From an uncultured Desulfovibrio sp. (GTDB lineage Bacteria > Desulfobacterota > Desulfovibrionia > Desulfovibrionales > Desulfovibrionaceae), in the NCBI GenBank assembly GCA_913063155.1, contig CAJXYU010000002.1, positions 496,001 to 560,000 of the forward strand: DNA of 64,000 nucleotides, written 5' to 3'. Below are positions 56,536-63,508 of this stretch, piece after piece. The notes under the pieces were generated by a model that was not told the DNA's origin, searched no databases, and saw only the letters and a program-made list of their open reading frames with translations. Position 1 is the first letter of the stretch. Each line of letters begins with the position of its first letter. The position numbers and the translations under genes were made by a program.

Positions 56536-56778
56536 TTACGCTTTGGCGATGGTTACGGAGTCGTCAAAGGTGCAGGTCATGCAGAATTTGTCTCCATGGG
56601 CATCGAAACAGAATTGATTGCCCGGGAAAAGGGTTGTTGCCGGGGAGAAGCTGTCATTGATCATGACATCCTTTGCTTCTCCGTTTGACTCGAAACGAAT
56701 GGTCGTTCCGTCACTCAGGATTAGAATTTCACCATGGTGAAATTCCAGCGGAAGATCATTTTCGGAGTACTGCGACAT
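56536..56778 (-). CDS. Small protein of unknown function
   Basis: 80 residues, not recognised. Mostly beta-type sequence (HGEILILSDGTTIRFES) with three cysteines close to the C-terminus (FCFDAHGDKFCMTC) and a net negative charge. No signal peptide or membrane helix. AAGGAGAGG precedes the ATG and a terminator follows, so it is a genuine monocistronic gene. Confidence 0.65.
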   Translation of the reverse strand: MSQYSENDLPLEFHHGEILILSDGTTIRFESNGEAKDVMINDSFSPATTLFPGNQFCFDAHGDKFCMTCTFDDSVTIAKA

Positions 56779-57018
56779 AGAACCTCTCCTTGCTGGATAT
56801 TATTTCCCTCTATTACATAGGACATAAAAGTGCACCCCATGTCAAGAAATGAGATTGGACCTTTTCATGGACTATGATTTTGGCCGTTCTTTTAGTACAT
56901 TGTCCACACTGCCGGGAGAGCGCCGGAAATCGGTGTGCTCGCATGAGAAGGCCCGGCAGGCCCTACCGGCGCGTTTTGAATAGTGGCGCACAGGCGACGA
57001 CAGAGCAGGAGTGATTGA

Positions 57019-59865
57019 GTGGCTGCCAGATTCCTTATTTTCGACCAGGACCCGGACATACGTGGATTGCTGAAAGATATCCTTGAGTTTCAGGGGTATG
57101 AAATTTTTGAGGCATCGGATGCGGATACGGCGCTGGAGGAATTGGCCAAGGGGTGGCCTGATGTCTGCCTGGCCGAAAACACGTCGGTGAAGGGCGCGTT
57201 CAGGGACCTGCTGCATGGGGCGATGGAATACGGGTTTCATAAGCCATTCCTGCTGTTGGTCGATGGTGACTCCATAGAAAAGGCCCTGCAGTACCTGCCT
57301 CTGGGCGCCTTCGGATTCATCCGCAAGCCTGTGGACCGGGCACAGCTGACCAGCCTCGTCTTTCGGGCCGTGGAGTGCTCTCGACTGCAGAGACAGGTGG
57401 AAGAGCTCAGATGCGGTCTCGAGGACCAACAACATTTGTTCCGAGGCATGATAGACGGCTGCGAAATGCCGGTGGTCATCCTCGGAGCCGATTTCAGCAT
57501 ATCAGATATCAACAAGACTGCGGCAGCCCTGCTTGGAGGAACGATCTCCTCGCTTCAGGGCCAGTCGTATTTCAATCTTCTTCCCGAAGACGTCGCTGAA
57601 CTGGAGCGGCGGGCCATGGCCGGTGTGAAAACTACTGGCGAAATCCGCACCATCAGTGAAGAGCGTCATGGGGCAGTCTATGAGACTTCCATAAAACCGG
57701 TGGTCCGTGACGGCGTCTTGGCCGGGTACGCCCTCATGTCCAGGGATGTGACTTTCGAGAAGCGTTCCGAACAGGAGCTTATGGAAAACGAGCAGCGGTA
57801 CCGCAGCGTATACGAGGCAGCGCGGGACGCTATCCTGTTGGTGCGCCGTTCTGACGGCAGGATACTGGACAGCAACGATGCGGCCCTGCGTCTTTACGGG
57901 TACAGCAAGGACGAGATGTTGAGCATGGGATTTGCCGATGTTTCCGCCGAGCCGGAAAAAAGTCTGGCCGGCTTGGAAGTCGGGGTCGAATTCGTGCCCC
58001 TGTGCCGGCATCGCCGTAAGAACGGGGTGGAGTTTCCGGTAGAGGCCTCCATGAGTCATTTCATGCTCGGAAGTGAGGCTGTGGCCACGATTTTCATCCG
58101 CGACGTGTCCAACCGCCGGGTGGTGGAAGAAGCGCTGCGGGAGGGCGCTTTGCTTTATCGCGCAGTGGTGGAGGATCAGACCGAGCTCATCTGCCGGTTC
58201 GACACCGAAGGGGGGCTTACTTTTGTGAACCCTGCCTATGCGAACTTCTTCGGGGGCGACGAGGAAAGCCTCATGGGCGCTTCCTGCCTGGCCCCCATCC
58301 TGGCGGATGAGCGTGATTCCATGCGGCAGTGGATCATGAACGCCAGCCCGAAAAATCCGGTCATGGCCGTGGAGCAGCGCAATGTTCGTTACGACGGAGC
58401 TGTCCGGTGGATGCGTTGGATACACAGGGCCATCTTCGATCACAAGGGCCGACTCAAGGAGTTCCAGGGAGTGGGTCGCGATGTGACCGATCGCAAGGAA
58501 GCCGAGGTGGCCCTCATTCAGGCCAATGAGGAAAAGGAACAGTTGCGCCTCAACCTGGAAGCCACGTTCCGAAGTATCCCGGATGGCATTATCACCGTGG
58601 ACAGCGACATGCGCATAATCGCCACCAACAGCGCGGTGACCCCCAATTGCAGCATTGTGCGGGAGGCGGCCAAAGGAGGGGGTCTGCATGAGGCCGTTCA
58701 GTGCCGGGACAATCCCTGTGTCAATGTGCTGGAACAAGTGCTCAAGACCCGGGAGCCGGTTCGCGGCTATGAGGCCCAGTGCGCCTGCAGCGAAGGGGCG
58801 GAGCGGATGATGGAACTCAATTGTTCTCCGCTCATTGACGAACACAACCGTTTTTCCGGGGCCGTGCTTGTCATCAAGGACATCACCCGCATAGCGGATC
58901 TGGAAAAGCGGCTTCAGGAGCGGCACGGGTTCCGGGGGATCGTGGGCAAGAGCGAGCGCATGCAGGGTATTTACCACCTTCTGGAGCAGCTTTCCCCCCT
59001 GGACTCCACCGTGCTTATCTGCGGCGAATCCGGCACGGGCAAGGAACTTGTGGCCGAGGCCCTGCACTATGGCGGTCCGCGTTCCGCCAAACCCATGGTC
59101 AAAGTCAATTGTTCCGCACTGTCCGAGAGTTTGCTGGAAAGTGAGCTTTTTGGCCATGTGCGTGGCGCGTTCACGGGCGCGGTGCGCGACAAGATGGGGC
59201 GCATCGAGGCCGCCCAGGGCGGCACCCTGTTTCTTGATGAAATCGGTGACATCTCCCCTCTGTTGCAACTCAAGTTGCTCAGGTTCCTGGAAATGAAGGA
59301 GTATGAGCGAGTAGGGGATTCCCGAACCCGCAAGGCAGATGTACGCATTCTCGCGGCAACCAACGTGGATCTGTTGCGCAAGGTGCACGAGGGAACCTTC
59401 CGCGAGGACCTTTACTACCGGCTCAACGTCATGCCCGTAAACCTGCCGCCTTTGCGCGAACGCGACGGAGACATCCCACTGCTGGTGGAGCATTTTATCC
59501 AGATGTTTTCGTCCATCTTCAAAAAGAACATCACCGGCGTCTCGGACGAGGTGCTCGATCTGCTCATGCGCTATGCATGGCCCGGCAACGTTCGTGAACT
59601 CAAGCACATCATGGAGCATGCCTGCATTCTTGCCTCGGAAGGGCGGATCGCCGTCAAACACGTCCGCAATGATCTTGTGGAGGAAATGCGTACCAATCCC
59701 AGGCTGCGACCCGTGCGCCCTGCCGGGCCGGCCAAGGCGGGGAGGGAGCAGATCATGGATGCCCTGGCCCAGACCGGCGGCAACAAGGCCAAGGCAGCCA
59801 AGCTCCTGGGAATCCATCGCGCCACCCTGTACCGCAAAATGGAGCAGTACGGCATAGAGGCATAA
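57019..59865 (+). CDS. Sigma54-dependent transcriptional activator with degenerate receiver and multiple PAS domains
   Basis: 948 residues, GTG start with CAGGAG eight bases upstream. Receiver-like domain at 1-118: the acidic DQD at 9-11 and K103 in IRKP are kept, but the phosphoacceptor position reads LAEN (E53-N54) instead of Asp. About four PAS domains span 125-640. The last has clustered cysteines (CRDNPC and CAC). The AAA+ domain follows: Walker A GESGTGKE at 669-676, GAFTGA at 716-721 for sigma54 contact, Walker B FLDEIGD. A Fis-type HTH lies at about 905-945 (GNKAKAAKLLGIHRATLYRK). It should activate sigma54 promoters in response to a small ligand or redox signal, not by phosphorylation. 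Targets unknown. Confidence 0.93.
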   Translation: MAARFLIFDQDPDIRGLLKDILEFQGYEIFEASDADTALEELAKGWPDVCLAENTSVKGAFRDLLHGAMEYGFHKPFLLLVDGDSIEKALQYLPLGAFGFIRKPVDRAQLTSLVFRAVECSRLQRQVEELRCGLEDQQHLFRGMIDGCEMPVVILGADFSISDINKTAAALLGGTISSLQGQSYFNLLPEDVAELERRAMAGVKTTGEIRTISEERHGAVYETSIKPVVRDGVLAGYALMSRDVTFEKRSEQELMENEQRYRSVYEAARDAILLVRRSDGRILDSNDAALRLYGYSKDEMLSMGFADVSAEPEKSLAGLEVGVEFVPLCRHRRKNGVEFPVEASMSHFMLGSEAVATIFIRDVSNRRVVEEALREGALLYRAVVEDQTELICRFDTEGGLTFVNPAYANFFGGDEESLMGASCLAPILADERDSMRQWIMNASPKNPVMAVEQRNVRYDGAVRWMRWIHRAIFDHKGRLKEFQGVGRDVTDRKEAEVALIQANEEKEQLRLNLEATFRSIPDGIITVDSDMRIIATNSAVTPNCSIVREAAKGGGLHEAVQCRDNPCVNVLEQVLKTREPVRGYEAQCACSEGAERMMELNCSPLIDEHNRFSGAVLVIKDITRIADLEKRLQERHGFRGIVGKSERMQGIYHLLEQLSPLDSTVLICGESGTGKELVAEALHYGGPRSAKPMVKVNCSALSESLLESELFGHVRGAFTGAVRDKMGRIEAAQGGTLFLDEIGDISPLLQLKLLRFLEMKEYERVGDSRTRKADVRILAATNVDLLRKVHEGTFREDLYYRLNVMPVNLPPLRERDGDIPLLVEHFIQMFSSIFKKNITGVSDEVLDLLMRYAWPGNVRELKHIMEHACILASEGRIAVKHVRNDLVEEMRTNPRLRPVRPAGPAKAGREQIMDALAQTGGNKAKAAKLLGIHRATLYRKMEQYGIEA

Positions 59866-59879
59866 AACGTCCTCCTTTA

Positions 59880-59935
59880 TGTCGCATTGCTTGTCGCATT
59901 GTCGCAAATCTGTCGCATGACAGTGAAAAGCGACA
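59880..59935. repeat. TGTCGCA direct-repeat cluster with inverted copy
   Basis: TGTCGCA begins at 59880, 59892, 59900 and 59911. GCGACA at 59930-59935 forms an inverted pair with the last copy. Looks like a multi-site protein-binding array, possibly an upstream activating sequence for the adjacent sigma54 activator. Confidence 0.6.
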
Positions 59936-60006
59936 CAAAGTTCAGAACCCCGTAACGTCTTGAAATCACGATTTTTCGCAGAAAAAGTCTAAATATGTGG
60001 GTGCAT

Positions 60007-60056
60007 TGCTCACGTGAGCATTCGTAATTGTCCGGCATTATAACAGATTCACGTGA
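60007..60056. promoter_or_regulatory. Two TCACGTGA palindromes flanking a -10-like box
   Basis: A 14-base perfect palindrome TGCTCACGTGAGCA (60007-60020) and TCACGTGA (60049-60056), centres 39 bases apart. TATAAC (60039-60044) lies between them. Likely operator pair for the thioredoxin-like gene. No strong -35 is visible. Confidence 0.5.
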
Positions 60057-60170
60057 GCGCAATGACTGGTCTTTTGTGCACGCATGCACCGTTCTAATCC
60101 TGCTAATCCGCTCAGGGCATGATACTTGGAACAGTTGTTGGTGGAAGCAAAGCCAACAGAGGGTATTGTA

Positions 60171-60497
60171 GTGGTCAAGTCCATTGCCCCACAGGACGTG
60201 GGCAGGAAGATTGTTTCCTCTGACAGGCCGGTGCTCGTGGCCTTTCTGAGGCGGGGAAGAAGGCATCAGGAACAGCGGGAGCTCTTACTGCGCGCCGCGC
60301 GGCGGTACAATCAGCGCGTGAATTGCTACTTCTACAGCGACACTTTTCTGGAGGCTGGAATGAAGCAGCACTTTGTCAGCGGAACACCGACCTATCTTTT
60401 TTTTCAGGCTGGCTGGGAAGTGGACCGCCTCATCGGCTGTTCGGATGATGAGAAGCTGGACAGTTTCCTGAATCGTTGTCTTGTGGACTGTGATTGA
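60171..60497 (+). CDS. Thioredoxin-fold protein without the CxxC motif
   Basis: 108 residues if started at the GTG at 60171 (GAGGG seven bases upstream); a TTG 15 codons earlier has no clear ribosome site. Thioredoxin-like order: RPVLVAFLRRGRRHQ, where Trp-Cys-x-x-Cys would normally sit but Arg and Gly stand instead, then the cis-Pro loop SGTPTYLFF (P73) and a C-terminal helix. Cysteines occur only at C52 and near the end (C100, C107 region). It cannot act as a normal disulfide reductase and may be a binding or assembly partner. Converges on the pseudokinase gene, 17 bases apart. Confidence 0.7.
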   Translation: MVKSIAPQDVGRKIVSSDRPVLVAFLRRGRRHQEQRELLLRAARRYNQRVNCYFYSDTFLEAGMKQHFVSGTPTYLFFQAGWEVDRLIGCSDDEKLDSFLNRCLVDCD

Positions 60498-60514
60498 AAT
60501 CGAATAAAACCAAT

Positions 60515-61825
60515 TCAGGAGGAGGTGCTCCGGGCATTGCGTGAGGCGACCTCTTTCATGGGGCAGCCGGAACTGCGGAGCACGTCCACCAGATTTCTCT
60601 TGAACCGCGCCAGTCCTCCTCTGCTTCGTGGCGTGCCGCAGAGCACCCGCTCCGGTCCGTATTGATGCACCATGCCTTGTGCGGCCCGCTCCGGATCCAC
60701 ATTTTCCAGCAGGCTGAGTCCCCACAGAAGGTTCCGCTCACGGCACCTGCGCAGGCCGCTGGCCAGGGTCCGGAAAAGCCGGGCCTTGAATTGCTCCATT
60801 TCGCCGTAAGCCAACTGTACGGGAATAATGCTTACGAAGAACAGGGCCGCATTGTTTTTCTGTGCATCCTGCATTGCCTCGTCGAACAGGGCCTGTGCGT
60901 GGCAATCCGGTTTGACGAAGATCATGGTCCGCTGGCGAGGAACATTCGAATCCCTGCCCGGGGCAGACGTTTCCGGCGGCACATTGAATGGATCGCGGGC
61001 ATGGTTCCGGAGCTCCTTTACTGCTTCGGCCATGGTGGGCCTGTTTGAATCCGGGACTTCCAGGCAGGCGTGCAGAAGCGATTTTACTGCCGGCGGCATG
61101 GCCGCAGCTGCGGCAGGACGACCCATAATCCGGCGCAGGGCCGGGATCATGAGTCTTCCCCAGTGCAGCATGTTGGGGGGGCGGCCGGTGAGTAACAGGT
61201 GCAGCAGTCCACCGAAGGAGTAAACGTCCGTGGACCGCCCCGATTCTTTCCCGGCGATGAATGCCGGCGGCATGTAGCGCCAGTCTTCCACGGGGCGATC
61301 GCAAGTGGTCCAGAGGTCATGCCAGCCGCTGCGCATGGACCTGCCGAACCGGCGCAGCAGCGGCACATTGTTTCTGGCGTCGTATAGCACGCTGTCCGGC
61401 CCCATATTCAGATGCACGGTACCGCTCTGGTGCAAGGTGTCGAGGAGCATGGCCAATCTGTGGGCCAGGGCGAGAGCCTGTTCCGGGGCCAAGGAATGCT
61501 CGGGCAGGTATTCGGCAAGGCTGGGGAGTCTTGGGTCGGGCAGGATCACACCGCCATCCCATTCTGCGCACCCCCGAATGAAAAGCGGATGTTCCGGCAG
61601 GTGAGCGTAGCGGGCCTGGTGCTGCCAGGACAGAAAGGCCGGGGTGCGTATGTCGAAGAATTGCCGGAGCTCGAAGGTCCGCCAATTGCGGGCGGCCCTG
61701 TACCGACGGTTGCCGTGGATAGGCGGCAAGCGATGGCCGATGGTGTAACCCTCTACCGAGCTTCCCGGCTGCAAGACGTCGGGCGCCTCCCGACGGATGG
61801 CCATCTCCTGGATGCGGGCCCACAT
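60515..61825 (-). CDS. Pseudokinase fused to a universal-stress-protein-like domain
   Basis: 436 residues. A Ser/Thr protein-kinase-like fold spans about 25-275: the C-lobe segment TDVYSFGGLLHLLLTGRPP (199-217) and NRPTMAEAVKEL (261-272) are canonical. But the glycine loop is absent, the HRDLKPxN position reads HLNMGPDS (138-145) with Asn for the catalytic Asp, and DFG reads RFG (159-161). It therefore appears catalytically dead. A Usp-like alpha/beta domain follows (about 299-425: TMIFVKPDCHAQALFDEAMQDAQ). No membrane helix. Last gene of the operon, with GGGGAGG before the ATG held in a hairpin. The fusion is unusual; function unknown. Confidence 0.78.
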   Translation of the reverse strand: MWARIQEMAIRREAPDVLQPGSSVEGYTIGHRLPPIHGNRRYRAARNWRTFELRQFFDIRTPAFLSWQHQARYAHLPEHPLFIRGCAEWDGGVILPDPRLPSLAEYLPEHSLAPEQALALAHRLAMLLDTLHQSGTVHLNMGPDSVLYDARNNVPLLRRFGRSMRSGWHDLWTTCDRPVEDWRYMPPAFIAGKESGRSTDVYSFGGLLHLLLTGRPPNMLHWGRLMIPALRRIMGRPAAAAAMPPAVKSLLHACLEVPDSNRPTMAEAVKELRNHARDPFNVPPETSAPGRDSNVPRQRTMIFVKPDCHAQALFDEAMQDAQKNNAALFFVSIIPVQLAYGEMEQFKARLFRTLASGLRRCRERNLLWGLSLLENVDPERAAQGMVHQYGPERVLCGTPRSRGGLARFKRNLVDVLRSSGCPMKEVASRNARSTSS

Positions 61826-61829
61826 ATTT

Positions 61830-61859
61830 ACCTCCCCTTGTTTCCAGAAGAGGGGAGGT
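61830..61859 (-). promoter_or_regulatory. Hairpin sequestering the pseudokinase ribosome-binding site
   Basis: On the minus strand ACCTCCCCT (61851-61859), a 12-base loop, then AGGGGAGGT (61830-61838), four bases before the ATG at 61825. The 3' arm is the Shine-Dalgarno sequence itself, so translation should depend on opening the stem by coupling, protein, ligand or temperature. Confidence 0.65.
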
Positions 61860-61888
61860 TGCTGTTATGGACAATTATTATAAGTCGT

Positions 61889-62194
61889 CTAAAAACCGGA
61901 CTGGCTCTCCACGCCCGGCTCGCGGTACTTGCGTGAATCGTGACGTCGTAGAAAGCCGTAAGCGGCGGAGAATGCAAACACGCAACCCAGCCAGACGAGA
62001 ACGAAAGGGTGTCCCCACTGGATGTCCAGCCACCAGTCTCCCCGGGTGTCGTGCAATACGGTCAGGAATCGGCCCGGCAATCGGTAGGTTATGGCCAGGT
62101 ATTGGTAGAGCAGCACCAGGGCAAGGGACAGGTAGGCCATGGCGTTGAACCCTACCCACAGGTGTCTGAAGAAGTTTTTGATGGTCTTGTTCAT
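61889..62194 (-). CDS. Small two-helix membrane protein
   Basis: 101 residues, not recognised. Two membrane helices: AMAYLSLALVLLYQYLAI (about 19-36) and FVLVWLGCVFAFSAAYGF (about 64-81), joined by a loop with several Trp/Asp residues (DTRGDWWLDIQWG). The C-terminal tail is charged. AAAGGG precedes the ATG. It lies 10 bases after the 191-residue gene. Confidence 0.7.
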   Translation of the reverse strand: MNKTIKNFFRHLWVGFNAMAYLSLALVLLYQYLAITYRLPGRFLTVLHDTRGDWWLDIQWGHPFVLVWLGCVFAFSAAYGFLRRHDSRKYREPGVESQSGF

Positions 62195-62204
62195 GAATTA
62201 CCCT

Positions 62205-62780
62205 TTAGTTGAAGTAGAACCGGAAGCCGATGCCGAGGATGACCATGAGAACCATTTCCAACAAGGTCAGTCTGAATATGAAGGAGCAGATGCGCCGTTG
62301 AGGCGGGGTCATTTTGAGCATGATCCTGTTCATGACGAAGCGCCAGAACCGGTTTTTGAATGAATCGTTTGCAAAGAGCCGGAAATATTCGCGTACGCTG
62401 GGCAGCCAATAGCTCGCCAGGCTTTTGGCCCTGTCTGCGTTCAGCCTGCATCCGGCCTCTCGACGAAAGGTGTAAGCCAATTCGGCATTGCCATCCGCGC
62501 CTCGGCGGGCCATGAGAGTCAGCCCGATGGTCGGGAAACGGGCTGACCACAGCCCGGTCGCTCGTTCCAACACCGCGTCGGTGCAGAACTGAAAGTCGGT
62601 CAGGATGTCGTCTATGGCGTACGCACCGTTCTTTTCGTGAATGTGCCAGTGCGGGTTGAGGCGCATGAAGCTCATTGCATCCATGTCCTGCCAGAACCGC
62701 TCGCGCCAGGGAAGATTGGTGGTCATCCAGCCTGACATGACGTCCCGTACCGCGTTTTCGGTGTTTATGACCGTTTCCAT
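62205..62780 (-). CDS. Protein of unknown function with C-terminal membrane helix
   Basis: 191 residues, not recognised. The N-terminal two thirds are soluble and rich in Arg/Trp (LPWRERFWQDMDAMSF, RFPTIGLTLMARRG). One membrane helix lies near the end (LLEMVLMVILGIGFRFYF), suggesting a tail-anchored inner-membrane protein. Its ribosome site AGGAAC overlaps the stop of the Usp gene, so the two are translationally linked. Confidence 0.7.
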   Translation of the reverse strand: METVINTENAVRDVMSGWMTTNLPWRERFWQDMDAMSFMRLNPHWHIHEKNGAYAIDDILTDFQFCTDAVLERATGLWSARFPTIGLTLMARRGADGNAELAYTFRREAGCRLNADRAKSLASYWLPSVREYFRLFANDSFKNRFWRFVMNRIMLKMTPPQRRICSFIFRLTLLEMVLMVILGIGFRFYFN

Positions 62781-62788
62781 GTCGGTTC

Positions 62789-63235
62789 CTATGGCGCCAC
62801 CACCACCGGGCAGGGCAGTAGCGGGTGCAGGTGTTTGTTCTCGAAACGGGCCCTGAAGCCCGGCGCCTGTTTCTTCTGGTACGCGCCCATGATGATGACG
62901 TCGGCCCGCTCGTGGGCCGCGGTTTCGGCCAACACCCGGGCGATGCTGCCCGAGGCGCGCAGATAGCGTACGTTCAGCCCGGCGAAGTCAGTTCTGAGGC
63001 GCCCGGTGAGCCGGTCCATTTCCGCATTGACCTGGGCCATGACATAGTCGCCGAATATGTTGCGCGTGGCAGAGGTGTTGAGCCAGTCGTCGCCGGTCAT
63101 GTGTTTCCAGTCCTCATTGAAGATGCTCAGCACCACCAGTGCGGCCCCGGATGCGTGGGCCCAGTCGGCGGCCAGGGCCTCGGCCCGTCGGGCGCCGGGC
63201 GTCCCGTGAGTGGCGAGCAGAATTCGTTTGAACAT
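62789..63235 (-). CDS. Universal stress protein (UspA family)
   Basis: 148 residues from the ATG at 63235; the frame is open upstream but MFKRILLATHGTPGARRAEALA is the normal Usp start. Alpha/beta fold with VVLSIFNEDW and DVIIMGAYQKKQ...PLLPCPVVVAP. The ATP-binding G-x2-G-x9-G pattern is degraded (GAYQKKQAPGF), so nucleotide binding is uncertain. Cytosolic. Between a membrane peptide and an unrecognised protein in the YeiH-like operon. Confidence 0.85.
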   Translation of the reverse strand: MFKRILLATHGTPGARRAEALAADWAHASGAALVVLSIFNEDWKHMTGDDWLNTSATRNIFGDYVMAQVNAEMDRLTGRLRTDFAGLNVRYLRASGSIARVLAETAAHERADVIIMGAYQKKQAPGFRARFENKHLHPLLPCPVVVAP

Positions 63236-63315
63236 GATCCTTACCGCATTGGGGGGGGCGGAACCGCCGCTCCCCCTGGCCGGGTTTTCCCTGTCGAGCC
63301 TTGCGTTCTGCCGGG

Positions 63316-63498
63316 CTATGCAAGCCATTTGGTGAACAAAAGCACCACGAAAGTGACGATCAGCACCAGAGTCAGGGCGGTCAGGTCCTCATTTTTTTCC
63401 GAAGCGAACACGGAGAGTGCGCGCTCTTCGTTTTCCAACTGGTCCTGATCCGTTTCCGTGGGGCAGTTCTCTTTTTCAAGTTTGATGTTCTCTTCCAT
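63316..63498 (-). CDS. Small membrane peptide
   Basis: 60 residues: an acidic N-terminus (EENIKLEKENCPTETDQDQ) and one C-terminal membrane helix (LTALTLVLIVTFVVLLFTKWLA). GGGAGGG lies before the ATG, and 10 bases separate it from the exporter gene upstream. Probably an accessory subunit or regulator of that transporter, by position only. Confidence 0.7.
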   Translation of the reverse strand: MEENIKLEKENCPTETDQDQLENEERALSVFASEKNEDLTALTLVLIVTFVVLLFTKWLA

Positions 63499-63508
63499 GT
63501 TTCCCTCC

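Larger units (their letters stand above)
59866..60170. other. Control region downstream of the activator gene and upstream of the thioredoxin-like gene
   Basis: No gene. Holds the TGTCGCA repeats (59880-59935) and two TCACGTGA palindromes (60007-60056) around a TATAAC box (60039-60044). I could not find a well-spaced sigma54 GG/GC pair. Confidence 0.5.

Noticed and set aside
59880..59935. TGTCGCA repeats considered as a CRISPR-like array
   Set aside because: Repeat unit of 7 bases with 4-5-base gaps; no 25-40-base repeat-spacer structure and no cas genes.
59936..60170. Sigma54 promoter for the thioredoxin-like gene
   Set aside because: TGGAAC...TTGGT near 60127-60142 has GG where the -12 GC should be and overlaps the gene start. 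Other GG/GC pairs have wrong spacing.
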